The position numbers and the translations under genes were made by a program. Shown here one piece after another: positions 8,801-15,822 of a stretch of 21,940 nt of DNA (its first letter is position 1; each line of letters starts with the position of its first letter). The stretch is from CBDFGS01 sp965247255. GTDB lineage: Bacteria > Chloroflexota > Dehalococcoidia > Lucifugimonadales > CAUZJF01. The notes beneath the pieces are model-generated. The model had not been told where the DNA came from, made no database searches, and saw only the letters and a program-made list of their open reading frames with translations. The stretch covers positions 1 through 21,940 of the forward strand of contig CBDFGS010000001.1 in assembly GCA_965247255.1 (NCBI GenBank), in the 5' to 3' direction.

Positions 8801-9538
8801 GACAAACAGCGCAACGGGCCGGGGCGGGTCTTCGTCGGGAGAGCCGGTTAGCGAGATCCCCCGAGGAGGCGGCTCGTCGATGGGAGCTGGATCCAGGAAT
8901 ACGGCTGCACGGCCCCAGTACTGGCCCAGCCGGTCGTCCGGCTCCAGGACACCGACGATCAGAGCCGAAAGCGGCTTTTCCCGTCCCAGGTCCTGCCTAA
9001 CAACTACGGTATCGCCGGCCATCAGGCCGTGCTCTTGGGCCGTGGGCGCGGATATTACCGCCTCCAGCACCGCGGCATCGTCCTGGGCCATACGACCCTC
9101 GACGAACCTGGCGTGGTCGCCCAGGTTGGAGAGAAGCTGAAAGTAGCCGCGCGCGACAGGCTCCCCGGTGCCGCGTCTAGCAGGTAGCGGCTGGTCCGGC
9201 AGACCGACCAGAAGAATCTCGGCCCTGAAGTAGAGCTCCCGTCCCTGGTACGCTTCGGACACGTGGCGTTCGACAGCCGCGGTGATCGAATTCTCGGCGG
9301 CCTCGAACGAGGGCCGAGTCATGGCAACGTTGGCGCCGAAGATGTCGAAGCTCAGAAAGCGAGAGGAGGCCCTGTCCAGCGAGTTGTTGAATGCGAGCTG
9401 CTCAAGCGAATCGAGATAAAGTGGCGACGCGGCGCTCAGGGTGACGAAGCTGGTCACGCCGATCAGGACGCTGAGCAGCGTCGGCCAGTCTTCGACCAGG
9501 CGCCTGTATATTAGTTTGGGTAGGGTGAGTTGGCCCAT
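5876..9538 (-). CDS. Large FtsX/MacB-like ABC transporter permease (1220 aa)
   Basis: A second giant permease with the same plan as the one at 811-4188. It has an N-terminal transmembrane helix (about residues 20-40), an outer domain, a first FtsX core (about 325-440, with the motif GRDSALFRTRGV), a run of extra hydrophobic helices (about 540-700), a second outer domain, and a C-terminal FtsX core with SRGEMGFLQSLGMS. The second outer domain carries a beta-sandwich-like segment (LGLVSVQIFEP ... LLLDDIHARLPGG) like its neighbour, so the two probably arose by duplication or act as a heterodimer. No ATP-binding subunit is visible; it may lie outside the window. The ATG at 9538 has no strong Shine-Dalgarno, and a palindromic repeat lies 40 bp upstream. 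The stop codon TAA overlaps a 12-bp direct repeat. Confidence 0.87.
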   Translation of the reverse strand: MGQLTLPKLIYRRLVEDWPTLLSVLIGVTSFVTLSAASPLYLDSLEQLAFNNSLDRASSRFLSFDIFGANVAMTRPSFEAAENSITAAVERHVSEAYQGRELYFRAEILLVGLPDQPLPARRGTGEPVARGYFQLLSNLGDHARFVEGRMAQDDAAVLEAVISAPTAQEHGLMAGDTVVVRQDLGREKPLSALIVGVLEPDDRLGQYWGRAAVFLDPAPIDEPPPRGISLTGSPDEDPPRPVALFVTERGMLDVVAPTYRSGLVNPIWFIPIDKGAFKGWSVSEVLRRASEFEAEISRALPGSSVSTGLVRGLVESVTQQSFYTRVPLLLLLALMLSTVLFFLTMVAGYLVQSRGRDSALFRTRGVGMFRLQRIYGGEGLIIAGVSVVLAVPLAYGLVAFAGKLPYFREMTGGALLPVRFELSSLVVALAAGLLCLVILMMAGASGSRGGLLVFKLQSARPPALSFFHRYYVDVALVIFGGVMFWEMRSRGQIISRGLFGDVEINEALLLAPVLFLIVVALAFLRLFPLVVRFVSGESVALVHLASVAVFVAWVAAMVTMARSEEEGASWLLPTVLVIAVAGAYWATSSAGRARSRTVGLAVQATLALGLVAAEGLHPEEVTFWPIVALLSIVPAQLAFLLLRASIRKAPIWLTMGLWRLARSPLQYTWLVLLLVLVTGLAVLSTTVGGTLERSQVERIRYRVGADLRIRTVPEHLVGGMRGLKERHESIPGVEAASLALRTRGNVGSASVEVLAVETEEFLRIAWYREDFSDVPLRTVMESMQSFVEIEPILVPDGATEIGAWIKPGEGTRTKSLWFVLRDSVGQLKTVSLGNLGEGEWHLATAEIPDGLKPPLGLVSVQIFEPGSFAADITGSSPGTPGILLLDDIHARLPGGEAATIEGFEEPNGWTPILTLPDSTAVLKHTSQDRHEGQSAGLFSYGGDRNKLVRGFYRSATGGTVPVVLSRSLMEANGFGIGDAVLARIDGITVPIEVRGAVDLFPTMKREGEFILADLDILLGYLNIFGYPSQVRPNELYVGKTADAGPRLDDLIDQLAAQLVRVEDGDSELQAVLLNPLVSAGWRAIVLLSLAVVLVASVFGYATYLMLFANRSRGEMGFLQSLGMSRWQRLGLLGFEHLTIAMIGLGLGTWAGTRMSQMMVSPLATTEFGKPVMPPFIMMTDWTLMGPTYIVLIAVFLASLAVLNRGAGRTDLHAIARMGDV

Positions 9539-9577
9539 ATCTGCGCCGCTAGACGAATCTCCCGAGTGGGCGTGCGG

Positions 9578-9602
9578 GTAGAGACGCCCCGCTGGGGCGT
9601 CT
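9578..9602. repeat. Palindromic repeat, GTAGAGACGCCCC family, copy 1
   Basis: Stem GACGCCCC/GGGGCGTC with a 3-nt loop, preceded by GTAGA. Nearly identical copies occur at 16807-16831 and 21901-21925 in the opposite orientation. This copy lies in the 75-bp gap between the 458-residue gene and the large permease gene. Confidence 0.8.
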
Positions 9603-9613
9603 TGACGTTGGTC

Positions 9614-10990
9614 CTAACGGACGGCGCCGCCATCATCGGCAGCCTCGGCCAATACGGGGGCCTGGGCCGCCAAAAGCCGGTCGACCTCCGCCCTGATGTG
9701 CCGCTGCACGATGGCCACGTACTCGTCAGTCGTCGTGCCCTCGACCCTACTGGCGAGTCCGTGGGGACCGAATCCCAGGACGATGTTCTCCGTGACCTGC
9801 TTTTCAGGGTCGTTGAAGTAGTAGGTCCGCGTCCCGCGAAGGGCCTCGGGCAGGTCGTCGCCCTCCGTACCGTAGATGCCCGGGTTCGCCAGGACGGCGA
9901 GGGCCTTCTTATTCGCGAGGTCCACGCGTCTCCTCGGCACCGTGAGGTCGCCGAGACGAATCGTCTCCTTGAGCTCGGGCGCCCAGTGGGCCACCCTGTA
10001 CGTAGGACCCGGCTTCACCCACTCCGCGAGCTTGCGCCTCACGATGTCGTACTCGTACCAGTCTCGAAGCTCGGGGAAGTGGTGGCGAGGCAAGGTGCTT
10101 TCGGTCTCGTAGCGGCTGACCCCGCCTGATCGGATATCGTTGAAGGTGATGAACCAATTCACATAGTCGCGAAGCGCCCGCGTATACTTCGTCACGCCCT
10201 CGGTGCGGCCCGGGCCGCTCACGTCGACCAGCACGACGTGGGGCATCGTCTCGCTTAGCTCTTTCACAAACTCCGGCGGGAAGCCCGAGATGATCTGCCG
10301 CTCCAGTTGATGGGGCACGGTCAGGGCCCAGGAGTGGTGCGACGGGACCCGGTCGTACCGGACGGCGAAGCCATCTCGCAGGTGGTGCTCTATGGGCTCG
10401 ACTACCCAATGCCTACCGTAGCGGTGGTTGCCCACGACCACGATTCCCCGGTCCGTATTCGCCCTGAGCCCTTTCAGGAACACGAGCAGACCGTAAGCCT
10501 CGAAAGCGGCCCGCTCCACCTCTCGGAGCTGCTCACGGTCCAACCGGTACTCCTCCCGTTGTGGAGACGGTAGCTCGCTCAGCTCAAGGAACCTCTGATA
10601 CTGCTCGGTCGTGGCTATCACACCGCCGTTCAGTCTCGCATCGATCGAGGCGAACCTGTTGAACTCCAGGTCTTTCTGGACGGGGTTGCCGAAGTCGAAA
10701 TCGCCTTCCAGAGTCTTCGTCCGCAGCCCCTCCAGCTCCGCGATGACCGACTCCAGGTCGTCCTGACTCGCAAGCCTTTCCACGATTGCGGACGTGATTC
10801 TGACACCAGTCACGTTATGTACGTTAGTGGACCTCAGCCATGCGTCGATCTGCCCGAGTCGCTGAATAGCCTCTTCTCTTGGGTGGACGGCTAGAAACGC
10901 CCCGACAAGGTCCGGTCCGGGGATCATTGAGAAGCGCTTGACGACGTCGAGGCCGTCCAAGTCGATCGCATGCTCGGCCTTTCGCCTCAT
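9614..10990 (-). CDS. Conserved-looking hypothetical protein, 458 aa
   Basis: I do not recognise this family. It is a soluble protein without signal peptide or membrane helices, rich in Arg, Glu and His, and I see no Cys. An N-terminal helical part (about 1-175) is followed by an alternating hydrophobic/charged region that looks alpha/beta: VVVGNHRYGRHW at 184-195 and HVVLVDVSGPGR at 251-262, then FITFNDIRSGG near 280-290 and YFNDPEKQVTENIVLGFGPHGL near the C-terminus. The strand-loop HVVLVDVSGPGR loosely recalls nucleotide- or phosphoribosyl-binding loops, but this is not enough to assign a function. The start is well supported: GGAGGTG lies 4-5 nt before ATG 10990. It is followed after 75 bp by the large permease on the same strand. 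Confidence 0.85.
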   Translation of the reverse strand: MRRKAEHAIDLDGLDVVKRFSMIPGPDLVGAFLAVHPREEAIQRLGQIDAWLRSTNVHNVTGVRITSAIVERLASQDDLESVIAELEGLRTKTLEGDFDFGNPVQKDLEFNRFASIDARLNGGVIATTEQYQRFLELSELPSPQREEYRLDREQLREVERAAFEAYGLLVFLKGLRANTDRGIVVVGNHRYGRHWVVEPIEHHLRDGFAVRYDRVPSHHSWALTVPHQLERQIISGFPPEFVKELSETMPHVVLVDVSGPGRTEGVTKYTRALRDYVNWFITFNDIRSGGVSRYETESTLPRHHFPELRDWYEYDIVRRKLAEWVKPGPTYRVAHWAPELKETIRLGDLTVPRRRVDLANKKALAVLANPGIYGTEGDDLPEALRGTRTYYFNDPEKQVTENIVLGFGPHGLASRVEGTTTDEYVAIVQRHIRAEVDRLLAAQAPVLAEAADDGGAVR

Positions 10991-11181
10991 CGGGCACCTC
11001 CGATAACTACAACGATGCAGAATGGGTGAGCGATGGGAGCGGAACGGGGGATTGGGGGGGTTCTCGGATAGTCGCCGGTGAAGAGGGGCTTGGAGTGTTG
11101 CAAGAGACGAGGCTCGGAAGCTGAGAATTCGGGCGAGAAAGAGGCGTTACCCATGCACCGCAGTCGCGTTCGATTGATTCG

Positions 11182-11210
11182 AGTGTAGCAGCGGGAGAAT
11201 AAAACGTAAA
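11182..11210 (-). promoter_or_regulatory. Candidate sigma-70 promoter for the 458-aa gene
   Basis: On the minus strand TTTACG (11205-11210), a 17-bp spacer and TACACT (11182-11187) give four of six matches in each box. It would leave a leader of about 185 nt before ATG 10990, which is long, so this is only a candidate. Confidence 0.28.
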
Positions 11211-11221
11211 GAGTAGAAGGA

Positions 11222-11254
11222 CCCCCTTCCTAACCTTACCCCTGAGGGGGAAGG
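11222..11254. repeat. Palindromic repeat, CCTTCCCC family, copy 1
   Basis: Stem CCTTaCCCC/GGGGgAAGG (11234-11254, one mismatch), with the flank CCCCCTTCCTAACCTT shared in reverse with the copy at 20590-20620. It lies 31 bp beyond the stop of the first DUF3179 gene, so it may act as its transcription end. Confidence 0.65.
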
Positions 11255-11284
11255 GACAAGAAGGCTCAAACTACGGTTCGTCGA

Positions 11285-12637
11285 TCATGGCTGATACACT
11301 TGGGTGTCCGGATAGAAGTCTGCCCAGGAGAACCAGAAAGCGGCTACGAACAGCGCCCTATCGAGGACCTCGCCCTTCAGCTTGCCGCTGATGGCCTCAC
11401 CGGTGCCGATGTTCCATATGGTACCAGTCTGCTGGTCCACTATCCGGCTCGGGTCGTCGGATGCCCGGAAGCTCAGCTCCTGGTTGTTGACGTCCCTGTT
11501 GAAGACCGAGGTCCCGCCGGTCTCCGTATTCAGGGCGACGGCCAGCGGAGCGCCCTCGAAGGTATCGTTCACTACCGCGGTTGCTGCGAGGTCTCTGTAG
11601 CTGTACGCCTTCTGACCGCTATCTCCCACGATAAGGGCCTTCGTCTCTAGACGCTCATCGTTGTTCGCCCGGCCGATGACGCCGGCCTGGCCGTTGAAGT
11701 AGTACGGCAGATAACTGTCGTAAGTACGACCCTTGGTGTCAAGGACCAGTGTGTCAGGGTGCTCCTCTTTCCAGGCCCCCCACGGCACAAGTTGAGACGA
11801 GACCAGGTCCAGGCCGGTCCCCTCTAGCGGGCCGTGCACCGACGCTCCGAGGACCTGGCTCCAGAGGGAGTTTGTCTGCCGATCGTACATCACCAGCGCG
11901 TTCATGATGAGCTTGCCGGACACGCCGAAGGTGTACTCTTTACCGTCTATCTCTCGGGCATACACTATGCCCGTGAAGCAGAGCGGTCACCAGGTAACCG
12001 CGACGGGCTTCCCTCCTACCACGTCGTTCACGATCTCGTGCCGGCTGAGGTGGGCGATCGAGTAGGCGCGGTGTTCCCCGTTCAGCGTCAAGCCGATCAC
12101 CAGATCGCCTCCCGTTAGCTGCTCGTCCGCATCCGCGGCCGAGATCAGCTCCGGGTTGTCGATGGCGGGAATGGCGTCGGGGGGCAAGAGCGTTACGACT
12201 TCCAGCGAGCGGCCGTTGACCTCCACGTCGAAGTTAAGATCGTCGGGTCGCAAGCTGCCTGGAGCAACGTACGTCGACGCGTCCGCGCCGCCGCTCCCAG
12301 TGCTGGCATCCCTGTCTTCGGCTGCTGGGACCGGCGTTTCGGTTGCTGCCGCGACGCTGGTGTCGTTAGACTGGGGCTGCTCGGGCTTCGCTGCCTGGGC
12401 GGCCTGGCCCGCGGAGTCTTCCTGTGGCTTAGCGGTTGCGGGAGCTTCGGACCTGTCCCTGCTTGGTTGCGCCCCCGCGACCGGCGAAGAGGGCGCAGTT
12501 CCAGAAGATTCTCGGGCCGTTTCCGCCGCCGTATCGGGCCCCGCAGAGTCGTCCTTCTGAGACCCGCACGCTGCCGACAGCAGCAGCGCAACTGCCAGAG
12601 CCGCTCCTACGCCCAGACGGACATTACGTGTGCTCAC
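11285..12637 (-). CDS. DUF3179 lipoprotein, candidate selenoprotein (copy A, UGA at residue 217)
   Basis: Read through one in-frame TGA (11987-11989), this is a 450-residue DUF3179 protein. A signal peptide ends in LLLSAAC, so C24 is the likely lipid-anchored residue. A long Ala/Ser/Pro/Glu/Thr-rich linker (about 25-135) precedes the DUF3179 domain, with EIVNDVVGGKPVAVTW, then U217, P, L, C220, then FTGIVYAREIDG and FGVSGKLIMNALVMYDRQT. Known DUF3179 proteins have VTYCPLC here, so the TGA replaces the first Cys of a CxxC pair. An 8-bp hairpin follows 13 nt later. The gene's true end is itself TGA. The role of DUF3179 is unknown; UxxC suggests extracytoplasmic thiol redox or metal chemistry. 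Start: GTG 12637 gives a normal signal peptide; GGGGAGG (12651-12657) is 13 nt before it, and GTG 12646 or TTG 12673 are alternatives. Confidence 0.82.
11955..11973 (-). promoter_or_regulatory. Candidate bacterial SECIS hairpin, copy A
   Basis: On the minus strand, 13 nt after the in-frame TGA, CGGGCATA and TATGCCCG form a perfect 8-bp stem closed by the loop GTG (11963-11965). Known bacterial SECIS elements are coding-region hairpins just after the UGA, with a short apical loop that has G in its first two positions, at about 16-37 nt from the UGA. Here the loop begins 21 nt after the UGA. The element is conserved in the paralogue. Confidence 0.68.
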
Positions 12638-12726
12638 AAGATTCACCCAACCTCCCCAATGGCCTATCCCCAATTATGATGAGCGCGCGAGTACTCGCGA
12701 TTCGGCCGGTAGCTGGAAGCGTGCCC

Positions 12727-13956
12727 CTACGGCTCGTAGACCTCGCCGTAGGGGTAGTAGTCCGACCAGGCGTACCAGTATGACGAGATGTGTGGAGCCG
12801 TCGGTAATACCGCGCCCGAAAGCTCGCCGATCAAGGCCTCGCCGGTCGCCTTCAGCCACGTCGAGCCGGTCTCCCTGTCGATCATCCGCCGGGGATCTTC
12901 CGCCTGATCGAAGGTCAGTGTGGTCCCGCTCACGGTACGCTCGTATAGTGCGGCGTTCCCCATGTCCACGTCCAGCACCGCCACGATAGGCCGGCCCTCG
13001 AAGGTATCGTTGACCACCGGCGCGTCCCTCAGGTGACGGTACGGGTAGGCCCTCTGGGTAGTCTCGCCGACGAGGCCCAGTATCAGCTCCTCCTCCGACA
13101 GCCGCCCGGGAGGCCGGGCGCCTCCGAGGAGCCTCGACTCGGCCCCGTACCTGAAGAACCAGTGGGGCGGAGGCGGCCCGTCTCTGGGGTCGAGGACCTG
13201 CGTGTCGGGGTGCTCTTGCTTCCACGCCGACCAGGTCACGAGCTGCGACGGGACCAGTTCCAGCTTGGTCTCCTTCAGCGGCCCTTCGACCGCCTCGCCC
13301 AGGAACTGGCTCCACAGGGAGTCGGTCTGTTCGTCGTACATGACGAGCGCGCTCAGCATGAGAATGCCGGAGACGCCGAAGCTCAGCCTTCGCCCCTCGA
13401 TCTCGCGAGCATATACTATGCCCGTGAAGCACAGCGGTCACCAGGTGACCGCGACCGGCTTCCCCCCGACCAAGTCGTTCACTATCTCGTAATCGCTGAG
13501 GTGGGCCACGGAGTATGCGCGGGCGTCGCCGTCTATGGCCAGCCCTATCATCAGGTCATCGCCGTGCAGCACATCGTCGGCCAGCGCGGCGGAGATGAAC
13601 GTCGGACTGTGGATCGCCGGAATTTCGCCTCTTTGCAGGCGCTGCTCGAACTCGTAGTGCTGCCCCTTGTACGCCAGTACCCTCACGCTGCTGGGATCGA
13701 TCGGGGATACGCCAAACGCGGGAATGTTAGGCCGCGCTGCGCTGGATCTCGAGACCTCGGCAGCTATCCGCGTGGCCCGCTCCTGATACGCTGGAGGCGC
13801 TGGCTGCTCGGGTTTTACCTCGACCACAGGAGCCGGAATCGCGGGGACCTCGCCTGGCGAAGCGACGCAAGAGGTAGTCAGGAAGACGCCGACAATCACG
13901 GCGGCTTTCATACGATCAACACGCATCATTCCAGTCAGGGTGCGCAACAAACCCAT
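12727..13956 (-). CDS. DUF3179 lipoprotein, candidate selenoprotein (copy B, UGA at residue 173)
   Basis: Paralogue of the gene downstream, also interrupted by a single in-frame TGA (13438-13440) at the same point of the DUF3179 domain. Residues EIVNDLVGGKPVAVTW precede U173, then P, L, C176, FTGIVYAREIEG and FGVSGILMLSALVMYDEQT. Read through, it has 409 residues and ends with TAG. The N-terminus has a hydrophobic stretch ending in FLTTSC, a weak lipobox (C30), and a shorter linker than copy A. Between the copies, the codons flanking the TGA differ almost only at silent third positions, which implies translation across the TGA. The C-terminal part aligns with copy A (WSQ, PSQLVTW, HPDTQVLD, VVNDTFEG, DRETGSTW). 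The start is uncertain: ATG 13956 is the first ATG, ATG 13929 and 13911 are possible, and none has a clear ribosome binding site. Confidence 0.82.
13406..13424 (-). promoter_or_regulatory. Candidate bacterial SECIS hairpin, copy B
   Basis: The same structure as at 11955-11973: 13 nt after the TGA, CGGGCATA pairs with TATGCTCG, loop GTA. Two bases differ from copy A within the hairpin: one in the loop (GTG/GTA, G still first) and one in the stem, where a C-to-T change turns a G-C pair into a G-U pair, so all eight pairs remain. Both changes are also silent at the protein level. Confidence 0.68.
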
Positions 13957-14037
13957 GTCAAACAATGGGATGCCCTGGGTCCTGGCCGGGTTCGGCAGTC
14001 ATACCGGGTTGTCAGGAGCCAGATGTTAACGGATCTC

Positions 14038-14063
14038 GTAGGGGCGCACGGCCTTGCGCCCTT
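14038..14063. repeat. Palindromic repeat, GTAGGGGC family, degenerate copy
   Basis: GTAGGGGCGCACGGCC followed by TTGCGCCC; the stem GGGCGCA(C)/(T)TGCGCCC is slightly imperfect. It matches the palindrome at 5796-5818. It lies in the divergent gap between the second DUF3179 gene and the DUF971 gene (13957-14150), in which no gene is seen. Confidence 0.55.
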
Positions 14064-14150
14064 GATGCGCGGTGGCTATCGAGGTCGGGTGGGATATACT
14101 GATCTCGGCGACTACACTCGCATGCACTGCGAAAGTCCCCGAGGCGCAAT

Positions 14151-14489
14151 TTGAGCACGGCTCCCGGAATCAAGAACGTCGAGCTCTCCGAGACCGGAGT
14201 AGCCGTTCTGTGGGACGATGGCCATCGGAGCAGCTACGAGGCCAAGGCTCTGAGAATCAACTGCGGCTGCGCCGAATGCGTGGAAGAGTGGAGCCGGCGC
14301 AAGCTTCTCGACCCCGCGACGGTCGCGGCCGACATCCGGGCCGAAGACTACCTGATGGTCGGGGCATACGCGGTCCAGTTCCTGTGGAGCGACGCGCACT
14401 ACACGGGCATCTACCCCTTCGAAATGCTCCGCCGGCTATGCACGTGCGATCAGTGCACCGCCGAGCGGGAGGCCGAGGCGTCGTCGTAA
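14151..14489 (+). CDS. DUF971 domain protein
   Basis: A 112-residue protein that consists of one DUF971 domain (the gamma-butyrobetaine hydroxylase-like N-terminal domain), about the length of stand-alone members. Seen: an LSETGVAVLWDDGH segment, the cysteine cluster LRINCGCAEC, the family core GAYAVQFLWSDAHYTGIYPFEMLR, and a C-terminal CTCDQC pair. The cysteines suggest a metal site, perhaps zinc or an Fe-S cluster; stand-alone DUF971 proteins have been linked to Fe-S cluster assembly and carrier functions, but no Fe-S genes lie nearby here. The start is TTG 14151, with GAGG 6 nt upstream at 14141-14144; no ATG or GTG is better placed. It is transcribed divergently from the DUF3179 pair. Confidence 0.85.
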   Translation: MSTAPGIKNVELSETGVAVLWDDGHRSSYEAKALRINCGCAECVEEWSRRKLLDPATVAADIRAEDYLMVGAYAVQFLWSDAHYTGIYPFEMLRRLCTCDQCTAEREAEASS

Positions 14490-14840
14490 CCCCTCTATCC
14501 TCCCATGCTGAGCATTGCTCCATGTGCGCAGAGTGGCCCTGAGGCTGTTTAGTTGCATCAGGGCACCCAGTATATATCCGCGTCTCAGTGAGAACTCTTT
14601 CAAAGTCTGGCTTACCGCGGGCCCGAAGCAATTCAGCCAACACCAATGGGTCGAACTGTCAATGTATGGTAGTCCTCTCGACTGAAAACAGCGTCTTCCG
14701 CCCGCTATGTATGGCCTGGGCATCCATAAGTACACCCTCATGGGCGCGGCATCTCTACCCAACCCTCGGCTTGGGCTCGGCGGCCCTACACTCAGACTTT
14801 CCTCCGAACCTCTCGATGCGACACTTCGAGAAGACACTGA
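14490..14840. other. Intergenic region with no recognisable gene
   Basis: About 350 bp of less GC-rich sequence. Short open frames on both strands show no family resemblance, no ribosome binding sites and no convincing codon bias. I see no RNA gene or repeat in it. It may be decayed coding sequence, but no parent gene can be named. Confidence 0.5.
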
Positions 14841-14845
14841 TATTG

Positions 14846-14872
14846 TTAGCTAGCTACCTATTAGCCGGCTAA
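14846..14872. promoter_or_regulatory. Candidate MarR operator, tandem palindromes
   Basis: TTAGCTAGCTAC (14846-14857, palindromic core TAGCTAGCTA) and TTAGCCGGCTAA (14861-14872, a perfect 12-bp palindrome) lie 15 bp apart centre to centre and 30 bp before the NmrA-like gene. Both have the form TTAGCnnGCTAA. MarR proteins bind such palindromes, often in their own operon promoter, and a MarR gene is the second gene of this operon. Confidence 0.5.
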
Positions 14873-14902
14873 GCAATACCCGGAAGGAAAGGGAGAGCCA
14901 AG

Positions 14903-15799
14903 ATGCCCAAGCAACTTACCGTTCTGGTAATCGTAGCAACCGGACAACAGGGAGGGTCAGTAGCCCGACATCTGCTCGACAAAGGGCATCGCGTCCGGGC
15001 ATTCACTCGAAACGCCAAATCCAGTGCAGCCAGACAGATCGAGAGCCTGGGCGCCGAGCTGGCAGTGGGCGACACAGAGGACCGCGAGTCGGTGGTTCGC
15101 GCCGCCAAAGGGGTCGACGCAGTGTATGCAATGACCTCGTTCTTCGAGTCAGGGCTCGAAACCGAAGTGCGTCAAGGTCGAGCGATCGCAGACGCCGTCA
15201 AGGCCGCGGACGTGGAGAGCTTCGTGTACGCGTCCGTCGGGAGCGCCGACCAGTCGACAGGTATCCCCCATTTCGACAGCAAGTACGAGATTGAGCAGCA
15301 CATCAAGCTCCTCGGCATACCTCATACCATCGTGGCTCCGGTGTTCTTCTCCGAAAACTTACTGAGTCCATGGACGTTACCTGGACTGATTCGTGGGACG
15401 CTCGCCCTTCCCGTGCCGCCTGACCGGCGGGTGCAGCAGATCTCAGTCCAGGACATCTCGTCGTTTGTCGCCGTGGTACTTGAGAACCCGGACCGCTTCC
15501 TGGGCAAGCGGATCGACATCGCATCGGACGAACTCAGCGGGAAACGGGCAGCGGAGGTCCTCTCCACCGCGTCTGGGCGCCCGATCGACTACTTCCAGGA
15601 ACCCATCGAGGAAGCCTACAAGATGAGCCAGGACGCGGCCAAAATGTACGAATGGTTCGATGCCGTCGGATACAGTGCTGACATCGAGGCACTCCGTAGA
15701 ACCTACCCAGAGACGGGCTGGCATACGTTCGAGGAATGGGCACAGGCCCAGGACTGGAGCACCTTGAACGCTAAAGAAGCGACACCCTACGCAGCATGA
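14903..15799 (+). CDS. NmrA-like NAD(P)-binding protein
   Basis: A 298-residue member of the NmrA/atypical SDR family. The N-terminal dinucleotide loop is VIVATGQQGGSVARHLL (residues 8-24), a variant of GATGxxG, followed by RAFTRNAKS, where the Arg suggests NADP preference, and GDTEDRESV. FVYASVGSAD and SKYEIEQHI with PHTIVAPVFFSEN follow, as in NmrA-type sensors and NAD(P)H quinone reductases. It probably senses the NADP/NADPH state or reduces a small electrophile. GGGAGA lies 6 nt before ATG 14903. The MarR regulator gene starts 23 bp downstream, so both form an operon, an arrangement typical of stress or xenobiotic response units. Confidence 0.9.
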   Translation: MPKQLTVLVIVATGQQGGSVARHLLDKGHRVRAFTRNAKSSAARQIESLGAELAVGDTEDRESVVRAAKGVDAVYAMTSFFESGLETEVRQGRAIADAVKAADVESFVYASVGSADQSTGIPHFDSKYEIEQHIKLLGIPHTIVAPVFFSENLLSPWTLPGLIRGTLALPVPPDRRVQQISVQDISSFVAVVLENPDRFLGKRIDIASDELSGKRAAEVLSTASGRPIDYFQEPIEEAYKMSQDAAKMYEWFDAVGYSADIEALRRTYPETGWHTFEEWAQAQDWSTLNAKEATPYAA

Positions 15800-15822
15800 C
15801 GCTGGATCCTTGGAGGATATCA

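Larger units (their letters stand above)
10991..11284. other. Intergenic region of 294 bp
   Basis: No gene is seen. It contains a palindromic repeat next to the end of the DUF3179 gene (11222-11254), a candidate minus-strand promoter (11182-11210), and a G-rich tract (around 11046-11061). A short AT-rich piece around 11200-11214 resembles the AACGTAAAG hairpin sequence found at 19610-19681. Confidence 0.6.

Noticed and set aside
11285..12673. Two separate genes or a pseudogene made of 11987-12673 and 11285-11965
   Set aside because: The halves are in the same frame, joined by a single TGA at the position of a conserved family Cys, and the paralogue has the identical arrangement with mostly silent differences. 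A pseudogene would not show this twice.
12724..12760. Further copy of the CCCCTAC palindrome at the end of the second DUF3179 gene
   Set aside because: The similarity is limited to CCCCTACGG, and the bases encode the conserved C-terminal YYPYGEVYEP peptide.
11987..13440. TGA read as Trp or Gly by a changed genetic code
   Set aside because: Several intact genes in the window, including the SDR, NmrA, panC, NIPSNAP and P1 peptidase genes, end in TGA exactly where their families end.
13033..14154. Open frame of 373 codons on the plus strand
   Set aside because: It is antisense to the second DUF3179 gene and composed of low-complexity residues typical of a shadow frame in GC-rich DNA.
14436..14837. 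Open frame of 133 codons on the minus strand
   Set aside because: It overlaps the DUF971 gene, has no ribosome binding site and resembles no protein family.
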